From Lachnospiraceae bacterium (GTDB lineage Bacteria > Bacillota > Clostridia > Lachnospirales > Lachnospiraceae): a stretch of 64,000 nucleotides of DNA. Shown in pieces: positions 9,396 through 16,191 of this stretch (within the stretch, counting starts at the first letter, position 1; each line of letters opens with the position of its first letter). The notes under the pieces were generated by a model. The model was not told where the DNA came from. It made no database searches and saw nothing but the letters and a program-made list of their open reading frames with translations. Location: NCBI GenBank assembly GCA_024682075.1, contig JAIKZQ010000045.1:26246-90245 (forward strand). Direction: 5' to 3'. A program made the translations under genes and the position numbers.

Positions 9396-10883
9396 TTATC
9401 TGTTGGCCTTGAGCTTGTCTGCGTCCGCATTCAGGCTGTCAACAAGAGAATTGATGTTGTATACGATATCCTGATTCTGCCTGCTGGCTTCATATGTCTC
9501 GGTTGCGTGTGCGGTGACTTCCTCTGCAACTGCAGAATTGGTCTGGATGCTGTTAACGATCTCTTCGTTTGCCTTGGACAGGCTTCCGACAAGTGCATCG
9601 AGATCTGAAGTGTGCTTCTTGATGATCTCGACAGTTCCGGAGATCTTCTCAAAGCTTTCGGCGGTTTCTGCAGCACATTTACTCTCTTCGTCGTCAGTCT
9701 TCAGGAGCTTTTCGATTGTTGAGACCATTGTTTCGACCTGCCCCATAACCTCTGAGATCAGAGTGTTGATGTTCTCGGTTGCTGTGGTGGTCTGGCCCGC
9801 AAGATTGGAAATCTCACTGGCAACGACCGCAAATCCTCTTCCTGCTTCACCTGCTCTTGCAGCTTCGATCGAAGCGTTAAGTGCAAGGAGTCTGGTCTGT
9901 GATGCAACGTCGGTGATGATGACGGTGATGGAATTCATTTCCTCAGCGGTCTTCTTGAACTTTTCAAGAGCTCCGGCAACATCATTGCCTTCCTCGTCAA
10001 CTTCATTTGTAAGTTCGGTCATTCTGCGGATGTTGAGCTTTCCTGCAGCAACTGCCTCTGCTGCCAGTTCCACATTCTGGGTTATGACTTCCGAAGATCC
10101 CCTGACGTTTTCGATGTGCTCGGAGATCTCATTTGTCTGAACGAGCTGTGTCTGGGATGCTTCGGCAGACTCGTTCGTTCCCTGCCTTACTTCTTCCATG
10201 GAATCTATCGTCTGGTCTATAGATGACTTAAGCGATGCCATCTCACTTGAAAGCTCCTCAGCGGTCCGGCTGACTCTTCCGGAAACTTCCAGCACGTTAT
10301 CAAGAATGCTCTTGGTCTTGTTGTTGGCTTCCTCGAGATTCTCCATGCGCATGATCTGAAGCTTATGATTGGTCTTGCTTACCATGATGAGATAGATGAC
10401 TATCATTACTATTACAAGCCCCTGGATCTCGGCTACGGCTGTATCGGTTATAAGACCTTTTTTGAATGAGATAATTATCGAAATGATGTTACAGATGATG
10501 ACTCCGACACCGATGGTAGTAATATACTGGACATCATCGAACAGCGTGATGATCACCAGCATCGGGATTACATAAGTGAATACCAGGATGTTCTCGGTGG
10601 TAAAGAGAACGAACATGTACATGAGAGCATATCCGATGGAGACTATATGCCTGATCATTTCGGATCCGGGATTGGTACTGTCTATAACCCATCCGATGAT
10701 CGGGGGTGCAAGAGCGAGAAGGATCACCAGAAGGACGTATCCGATGGTCCTGGCTCCTTTGATGACCTCAACAATATAAGCAAGGGAAATGATGCAGCAG
10801 AGGATCGTGGAAGCCTGCAGAAGTCTTTTATTCGCAAGTGATTTTGATTCGTATTCGATGCTGCCAGCCTTATTTTCTTCCAT
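9396..10883 (-). CDS. Methyl-accepting chemotaxis protein with membrane sensor region
   Basis: A chemoreceptor of 495 residues. The N-terminal 180 residues form about six hydrophobic helices (from LLQASTILCCIISLAYIVEV to IQGLVIVMIVIYLIMV) with no sizeable periplasmic-type loop, so it may sense membrane or cytosolic cues. A HAMP domain is not evident. The signalling domain is a long coiled coil with the hairpin tip SQTRLLALNASIEAARAGEAGRGFAVVA (conserved E-x-A-R-A-G-E-x-G-x-G-F-A-V-V-A), which docks CheA/CheW. The start at 10883 has AAAGGAAG 8 nt upstream; the frame is open 12 codons further. It is last in a likely minus-strand operon after the alpha-galactosidase, which would pair sugar use with chemotaxis (inference). 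Confidence 0.93.
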   Translation of the reverse strand: MEENKAGSIEYESKSLANKRLLQASTILCCIISLAYIVEVIKGARTIGYVLLVILLALAPPIIGWVIDSTNPGSEMIRHIVSIGYALMYMFVLFTTENILVFTYVIPMLVIITLFDDVQYITTIGVGVIICNIISIIISFKKGLITDTAVAEIQGLVIVMIVIYLIMVSKTNHKLQIMRMENLEEANNKTKSILDNVLEVSGRVSRTAEELSSEMASLKSSIDQTIDSMEEVRQGTNESAEASQTQLVQTNEISEHIENVRGSSEVITQNVELAAEAVAAGKLNIRRMTELTNEVDEEGNDVAGALEKFKKTAEEMNSITVIITDVASQTRLLALNASIEAARAGEAGRGFAVVASEISNLAGQTTTATENINTLISEVMGQVETMVSTIEKLLKTDDEESKCAAETAESFEKISGTVEIIKKHTSDLDALVGSLSKANEEIVNSIQTNSAVAEEVTAHATETYEASRQNQDIVYNINSLVDSLNADADKLKANR

Positions 10884-10934
10884 GAAAATACTTCCTTTCT
10901 TGTGTTGATGATATGTCACGGTGCATCAGTAAGA

Positions 10935-11396
10935 TTATACCCGAATACGCCTTTTTATATCAAGCAATTCGGCTTTTTTGACTGATGCTTCCGAGTCAAA
11001 TATCCGTACTGTTTTTTCGCCGGAAGGGATGATGACTTCATCCATCCATCCGTGAAGGAAGACCTGCGCGATATGGTTGACGCATGTTCTGCAGTCGTAC
11101 AGATCGAGAAGCACTCCCGCAGGTGAAATGTCCGCAAGATCTGATGCGCCTCTTATGCGCTGCATGTACATGTGCAGGATCCTTGCTGCATCCTTTCGCT
11201 TTATGGGCCAGGTGCATTCCGGAATGTCCCGGGCTTCGATCCATCCCTCGTCAAAAGCTTTTTTCAGGACAGGTTCATGTGACAGCACTTCAGGCAATGC
11301 CTCGGCATTTTCGGGTGAATTATCATCCGAAGCCTCCCCTGCGGCTTCATCGCAGAGCATCGTGATAAATTGTAACTTTGTAAGAGTATCTTCCAT
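10935..11396 (-). CDS. Hypothetical protein with two degenerate SLH-like repeats, no signal peptide
   Basis: 153 residues. I do not recognise a named family. Two stretches follow the SLH pattern: WPIKRKDAARILHMYMQ, and then ADISPAGVLLDLYDCRTCVNHIAQVFLHGW leading to EASVKKAEL. There is no signal sequence, so the fold would be cytosolic. An acidic low-complexity stretch (GEASDDNSPENAEALPE) lies near the N-terminus. It sits 45 nt after the alpha-galactosidase and 51 nt before the chemoreceptor on the same strand. No good ribosome binding site precedes the ATG at 11396, so the start is uncertain. The gene could be translated at low level or from an upstream start. Confidence 0.6.
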   Translation of the reverse strand: MEDTLTKLQFITMLCDEAAGEASDDNSPENAEALPEVLSHEPVLKKAFDEGWIEARDIPECTWPIKRKDAARILHMYMQRIRGASDLADISPAGVLLDLYDCRTCVNHIAQVFLHGWMDEVIIPSGEKTVRIFDSEASVKKAELLDIKRRIRV

Positions 11397-11441
11397 GATC
11401 GGGTTGCGAATGCACGCTCCGGGGGGGCATATGATCCGGGC

Positions 11442-13226
11442 TTATACGGCAGGCGTGATCTTAAATACCGCATCCGCATGTGCAGCGAGACTGCCTGCAT
11501 GAATGGTTTTTCCGTCTGAGACGTTTTCACTTCTGTTCCAAAGATCCTTTACCGTGAATTTTCCGGCTGCACAGAAAGCATCGCGGTTTGTCAGCTTGCT
11601 TCCGATATATTCAAGGACCCTGTCCATGTCAATGGTGATATCTTCGTTCCATTCATGTTCACTCAGATTAAAGAAAGCGAGAGCAAGACTTCCGTCCGAA
11701 AGAGGCTTGGCCAGGATGTCTATCCGATCGTTATCTCTTATGTATTCAGTATCGGGATGCCCGGAGCCTGCAGATGTATATACTCTCTTGGCCTGAATGC
11801 CCAGAGCATCCTGATTCAGAGCTATAAGTTCTTTGTTCGCGATGATGTTGTAGAGCTCATCGCCCTTCTTTACTCTTCTGAGGTCGAGTCCCAGCATGAG
11901 AGGAGAGTTCATCATGCACCACATGGAAAAGTGGGTGCGGCACATATCCATATCAAGACCGTCCATTCCGATCATAAGCATGTCGGGATCGTTCCAGCCT
12001 TTGCTAAGACCGGCAAATTCGTCCATAATGACAGCCTTGTCATACTGGACCGCAACACCCGGAGTATAATCGCTTGCCCAGCTTCCGCGTCCGGGATTGC
12101 CGTCACTTCCCACCTGAAATGTTATGTCGTTAAGTATCCTCCAGGAATCTCCGACCTTGTATCCCCAGTTATGCGGCTGGGTCTTGCCCCATTCGCAAAG
12201 GGACATGACTATGCCGGTATCAGGATCTGCCTCCAGGAAGCCCTGAAGAAGTGCGGCATAAGAGCACAGAGTGTTTTCCTGCCTGCGATGGTTCATGAAT
12301 CTTATGACGTCAGTGTCATTATTCAGGCTTACGGCGATCGCATCGGAAGCAGTAAATTCACCGTTCGGACTTTCGGGAAGAAAATCGTCGTAAAAGTAAG
12401 CAGCATTGTCTCCGCTGCCCGCAGCGATCTGGAGCCATTCTCCGAGGCCGGATTCTCTGCCGGTTGTGTATGTCACATAAACACTGTAATCACCTTCCGG
12501 AAGATCGGACGTATCAAATGTAAGCTCGCCACTCAGCATCCCCACGGGAGATACATCAGGACCTGTTCCGTCGAAGGTTCCGATATTGGCAACATATGCT
12601 CCCTCTCTGATCTCAGGGCCGTTTCCGGTTATCTTTCCGTCTGTTACGGCTGAAAACTCACGCCTTATCCCGTTTCCTTCGATCCTGACGGAAGCTATGC
12701 CGGGGGCGTAAGTGTATCTTGCGTTCTCCGCATTTGAAAATGTTGCGTTATCCCACAGATAGTAGCAGTTGTCGACTTTTATGAAATCCACATCCCACTC
12801 TGTATATGACTTCGCATCTTCTTTTTCATGTCCGCATGTTCCGACAGCTGCTCCGGCACAGAGGTTGGAGCCGATGTCGTTATACATTCCGAACTTTAAT
12901 CCCTTTGAGTGGATATAATCCGCAAGAGCTCTGAATCCTGATGGGAATTTGACTTCTTCGTTTGCAAGCAGACCGTTAACTCTTTCGTTTTTGTAACAGC
13001 CGTCATCGAGAACAAGGTATTTGTAGCCCAGATCATCCAGACCGAGCTCCTTGATGCAGTCAGCCATTGCCTTTGTGAGTGCCTCCGAATTACCGCTTCC
13101 GAAGGCATTCCAGCTGTTCCATCCCATCATGGGAAGTCTTCCCGTCTTTTTTCCCGGGAAAGTCTTTCCGTCTGTAAAATTGTCATAGCGGTACTTCGGG
13201 TCGTTTATGATCACCGGTCTTTCCAT
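11442..13226 (-). CDS. Alpha-galactosidase, GH27, with an inserted beta-rich domain
   Basis: Releases terminal alpha-galactose. The GH27 barrel begins with MMGWNSWNAFG, LVLDDGCYKN and FGMYNDIGS. The nucleophile Asp is in FIKVDNCYY (about residue 152), the acid/base Asp is expected in WRILNDI, and WNDPDMLMIGM is the family signature. Between the nucleophile strand and MSLCEWG there are about 190 residues where GH27 enzymes usually have about 40. The extra 150 are beta-rich (RIEGNGIRREF, DLPEGDYSVYVTYTTG) and look like a carbohydrate-binding module. No signal peptide, so probably cytosolic. GGAG lies 9 nt before the chosen ATG and 3 nt before an alternative ATG two codons upstream (13232). Confidence 0.9.
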   Translation of the reverse strand: MERPVIINDPKYRYDNFTDGKTFPGKKTGRLPMMGWNSWNAFGSGNSEALTKAMADCIKELGLDDLGYKYLVLDDGCYKNERVNGLLANEEVKFPSGFRALADYIHSKGLKFGMYNDIGSNLCAGAAVGTCGHEKEDAKSYTEWDVDFIKVDNCYYLWDNATFSNAENARYTYAPGIASVRIEGNGIRREFSAVTDGKITGNGPEIREGAYVANIGTFDGTGPDVSPVGMLSGELTFDTSDLPEGDYSVYVTYTTGRESGLGEWLQIAAGSGDNAAYFYDDFLPESPNGEFTASDAIAVSLNNDTDVIRFMNHRRQENTLCSYAALLQGFLEADPDTGIVMSLCEWGKTQPHNWGYKVGDSWRILNDITFQVGSDGNPGRGSWASDYTPGVAVQYDKAVIMDEFAGLSKGWNDPDMLMIGMDGLDMDMCRTHFSMWCMMNSPLMLGLDLRRVKKGDELYNIIANKELIALNQDALGIQAKRVYTSAGSGHPDTEYIRDNDRIDILAKPLSDGSLALAFFNLSEHEWNEDITIDMDRVLEYIGSKLTNRDAFCAAGKFTVKDLWNRSENVSDGKTIHAGSLAAHADAVFKITPAV

Positions 13227-13322
13227 ATGCATTATCTCCTTTGATGCGGCTATGATGAGAAATTTAGCAAATAATGAATGCTATTCTTCAGTATTTAGAG
13301 TGTGACGTGCACATCCTTGGGT

Positions 13323-13348
13323 TTATACTAAAAAACAGTATAATTATA
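13323..13348. promoter_or_regulatory. Divergent promoter core overlapped by a dyad
   Basis: TTATACT (13323-13329) and AGTATAA (13337-13343) form a perfect 7-bp inverted repeat. Its right arm overlaps a plus-strand TATAAT (13339-13344) for the esterase, and TATAATTATA also gives a minus-strand TATAAT (13348-13343) for the alpha-galactosidase. No good -35 is seen on either side, which fits an activated or operator-controlled promoter. Confidence 0.45.
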
Positions 13349-13420
13349 TAGAAACGCACATGCATTTAAAAGGGGTTATGATCGCTTGTGCGGATGGATC
13401 AGACAAAGGGGGACAGTGAA

Positions 13421-15022
13421 ATGGCAATGAAGGAAAGACCTGAAGTAAAGACACTTGATGACGGATCCAAGTACTGGGAACATGAATATGAAAGCTTCTT
13501 TTTGAAGACATATGTTCCTGTCAATGATCTGGACGGTCAGGTGAACAACTACGGATTCAAGGCACCGCTTTTGCTTGTGTTCGAAGAAAAGTCTCAGACA
13601 GCCGAAGAAGCGGTTTCATTTGCAAGGAAGACGGGGCTCGAGGAGATTGCCGCATCATATGATGCGAGCGTGCTGTTTGTCTATCCGACCTGTGAAGGCG
13701 GATGGAAGAATACGGGAGCCGGACTGTATGCCGATGTGATTGCGGAAGTCAGGATGGATACCGAGTACAGTGACGGAATAGATTCCTGGAATGATTTCTT
13801 TGCCCGTGAATTCAAGGGCTATTTCATCAGAGGTGCAAAATTCAGGGCGGATATCTACAGCTACGGAGAGTCGGCGGATTATGTTGCGAAGAATCTTCTG
13901 AAGACTCAGCAGGGCATATTCTTATGGGGACCCGGAGAGATCACCCCGGCAGTTTGTTCCATGGAAGGCTTATCCGTGACGCCGGATGTTCAGAGAAAGG
14001 ATATTGCGGTCATCAGCGTCGGCAATTCCGATGAGATCAATAAGGCATTCGAAGGCTGCGAGCATCTTCTGGTCAAGGATTTTGCGGATTACAGGGATGA
14101 TTTTCTTTCTTTTGTCAGAAGATATAAGATGTGGTGCGGCGTGCAGCAGGAAGAGGCCATCTTTGAAGAGATCGGCATGATCGCAGAGCCCGGAAGCGTT
14201 TCCGTAAAGACTTCTTCGAACAATTTCGGAAAGTATAAGGATCAGAGCGAGCATACGGTAGGATATTTCGCTTACTACAACGAAGGTATCTTTGATAAAG
14301 GCGCTGTGCCGCTCCTTGTGGGCTGCCACGGAGGCGGTGACTCATCCATGTATCTGACATATGTCTCCGGATTCTGGCAGGTGGCACATGATCATGACAT
14401 CCTTTATGTGGCACTTGAAGATCACCTTAACATCACGCCGACAGAGATAATAGATGTAATTGAGCACCTTAAGGGAAAATACAGCATCGATGAAAAGAGG
14501 ATCTATATCGGCGGATTTTCCATGGGCAGCGGAAAGACCCAGGACATGTTCCAGGAATATCCCGAATACTTCGCGGGACTTTGCCCCTGCAGTGCACTTT
14601 TCCCCGTGAAGGACAATATGTTCTCTCATCCGCTCGGTGAGATCAACAACAGCGTTCCCGTTCCCCTGTTCTATTCGGGCGGAGAGAAGTCACCGCTTCC
14701 CGAACTTCCTTCACAGGCTGACAGCTGCCTTGACAGGTTCAAGTATCTTGCTGCAGTCAACGGGCTTAAGAAACTCAAAGAGATCGAAGCCCTTAAGTTC
14801 GATGAAAAGGACAGCTGGGCGGATCCTTTCTGGGGAGTTCCCGGGGATAGGACAGAGAAGCTGTATGATGAATCCAGGGATTCCTATCTGACAGTGAACT
14901 ATTATGACAGCGAGGACGGAGTCTGCAGGACAGCATTTGCGAGCGTCAGCGGACAGCAGCATGAATGCAGGCATCACTCGATCGAGACGGCGTGGGATTT
15001 TGTTTCAAAGTTCAGCAGGTGA
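13421..15022 (+). CDS. Alpha/beta hydrolase (esterase/PHB-depolymerase-like)
   Basis: 533 residues, no signal peptide. The C-terminal half is an alpha/beta hydrolase: VPLLVGCHGGGDSS (oxyanion strand), then YIGGFSMGSGKT with the nucleophile Ser, and a likely catalytic His in SGQQHECRHHSIETAWDF. The layout recalls feruloyl/acetyl esterases and polyhydroxybutyrate depolymerases. The N-terminal 270 residues seem to be a second, degenerate hydrolase-like fold (SYGESADYVAKNLLK; AVISVGNSDEINKAF). It is divergent from the alpha-galactosidase and likely acts on the same plant-polysaccharide or glycoside diet (inference). I chose the ATG at 13421, 7 nt after AAAGGGGGA; the open frame starts at 13388. 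Confidence 0.8.
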   Translation: MAMKERPEVKTLDDGSKYWEHEYESFFLKTYVPVNDLDGQVNNYGFKAPLLLVFEEKSQTAEEAVSFARKTGLEEIAASYDASVLFVYPTCEGGWKNTGAGLYADVIAEVRMDTEYSDGIDSWNDFFAREFKGYFIRGAKFRADIYSYGESADYVAKNLLKTQQGIFLWGPGEITPAVCSMEGLSVTPDVQRKDIAVISVGNSDEINKAFEGCEHLLVKDFADYRDDFLSFVRRYKMWCGVQQEEAIFEEIGMIAEPGSVSVKTSSNNFGKYKDQSEHTVGYFAYYNEGIFDKGAVPLLVGCHGGGDSSMYLTYVSGFWQVAHDHDILYVALEDHLNITPTEIIDVIEHLKGKYSIDEKRIYIGGFSMGSGKTQDMFQEYPEYFAGLCPCSALFPVKDNMFSHPLGEINNSVPVPLFYSGGEKSPLPELPSQADSCLDRFKYLAAVNGLKKLKEIEALKFDEKDSWADPFWGVPGDRTEKLYDESRDSYLTVNYYDSEDGVCRTAFASVSGQQHECRHHSIETAWDFVSKFSR

Positions 15023-15049
15023 TCCGAAAGACTTTTTTTCGCCGGGGGT

Positions 15050-15076
15050 TAAGAATTAATGTTCCGCATCCGATAT
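15050..15076 (+). promoter_or_regulatory. Sigma-28 (SigD/FliA)-like promoter
   Basis: TAAG (15050-15053), exactly 15 nt, then TCCGATAT (15069-15076). It matches sigma-28 consensus TAAA-N15-GCCGATAA and shares the core CGATATAC with the promoter at 8631-8657. The roughly 110-nt leader to the start codon contains the direct repeat ATGCG-cAGGG-ATGCG; no known riboswitch was identified. Confidence 0.68.
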
Positions 15077-15194
15077 ACAGAATAAGATAACTATCATTCT
15101 CCCCTTGTGTTCCGGAAGACATGCGCAGGGATGCGTCATTAAAGGGAACCATTCGACAGGGGAGCGGCTATGAGACTACAAGGAGGTAGAAGCT

Positions 15195-16109
15195 ATGGCT
15201 ATTCATGAGATCTCTGCATATCAGAAGACTGCCGAGAGCTGGAAAACGGCAAAAGCGGCACAGACCGCAGGCAGCACCGGAGCGTCCGCTGCAGTGCAGA
15301 CGGGTGCGTCTTCAAATGCCGGCAAGCCTGAAATAAAGGCCTGGAACCCGATCAGCGAAGGAAGCAGTCTTATCCCCAGGAAGACCGATTACGGAATGAC
15401 CATCGGTGATGTGAAGCTTTCCGACAAGGCCGCGGAATATTATGACCAGCTCAAGGGAAAGTTCGGCAACATGGAATTCATCGTGGTCAGCGGTGACATG
15501 AAAGACAGCGTCAAGGCCAATGCCGCGATGTACGGAAACGCGAGCAGGCAGGTTGTGCTGATCGATGAAGAAAAGCTTGAGAGAATGGCTACCGATGAGA
15601 ACTATCGCAACAAGTACGAGGGCATCATCGCCATGTCCCAGGCCAGGCTGACCGAGATGAAGAACTCCCTTGCAAGCACCGGTGCAGGAGTTAAGAATTT
15701 CGGGATCTCTGTTGACGAAAACGGTAATGAGAGCTTCTTTGCAACCATAGAGAAATCTTCGCAGGCCCAGAAAGAACGTATCGAAAAGCATGCCGAGGAA
15801 AAGAAGGAAGCGAAGAAAGCAAAGGAAAAAGCCGAGAAGAAAGAGATAGCCGAAAAGCAGCGCGAAAAGGCTGCGGAGAAGAGGAAGGCTGAGAAGGAAG
15901 CGCTGGAAGACCGCCTCAGGGAGTCTGATGATGAGACGGATGAAACCGATGCGGATGCAGTTACCGAAAAGGAATATGTGACCATTTCAAGTAACTCACT
16001 CAGCTCGCTTTTAAACAAAGTTCAGAATTACTCATTCGGAAACGCATCGGACCGTGTGATGACGGAAGCCGAGAAAATGATCGGAAGTCATATAGATTTT
16101 AAAGGCTGA
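15195..16109 (+). CDS. Lachnospiraceae-type uncharacterised protein (DUF6033-like), probable motility regulon
   Basis: 304 residues. The N-terminus is Ala/Ser/Thr-rich without a signal peptide. The core (about 55-190) contains TDYGMTIGDVKLSDKAAEYYDQL and KFGNMEFIVVSGDMKDSVK, which I associate, without being able to check, with a DUF6033-type family of Lachnospiraceae. It is followed by a 70-residue Lys/Glu single alpha-helix (KKEAKKAKEKAEKKEIAEKQ) and an acidic stretch. AAGGAGG sits 8 nt before the ATG. The sigma-28-like promoter implies coexpression with late flagellar genes, perhaps as an export-associated or filament-linked protein. Function is unknown. Confidence 0.78.
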   Translation: MAIHEISAYQKTAESWKTAKAAQTAGSTGASAAVQTGASSNAGKPEIKAWNPISEGSSLIPRKTDYGMTIGDVKLSDKAAEYYDQLKGKFGNMEFIVVSGDMKDSVKANAAMYGNASRQVVLIDEEKLERMATDENYRNKYEGIIAMSQARLTEMKNSLASTGAGVKNFGISVDENGNESFFATIEKSSQAQKERIEKHAEEKKEAKKAKEKAEKKEIAEKQREKAAEKRKAEKEALEDRLRESDDETDETDADAVTEKEYVTISSNSLSSLLNKVQNYSFGNASDRVMTEAEKMIGSHIDFKG

Positions 16110-16135
16110 GCAGCCTTGAAGTAATAAAATTATGG

Positions 16136-16172
16136 GAGGTTCTGCTGTTTACATCATAAACGGCGGAACCTC
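16136..16172. terminator. Bidirectional intrinsic terminator
   Basis: A 16-bp stem (16136-16151 with 16157-16172, two G-U pairs) and a 5-nt loop CATCA, followed on the plus strand by TCATTGTTTTAT. It separates the convergent DUF6033-like and hydrolase-ligase genes. Confidence 0.8.
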
Positions 16173-16191
16173 TCATTGTTTTATATCCGTT

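Noticed and set aside
11655..12653. 332-codon open frame antisense to the alpha-galactosidase.
   Set aside because: It lies fully within a well-conserved GH27 gene on the other strand, has no ribosome binding site and no recognisable domain; a codon-bias shadow.
15100..15194. Possible c-di-GMP (GEMM-I) riboswitch before the DUF6033-like gene (AACCATTCGA and GACTACAAGG resemble parts of the consensus).
   Set aside because: The GCAAACC and GACGCAAAGC core is not present and the helices cannot be drawn convincingly. The sigma-28-like promoter explains regulation better.
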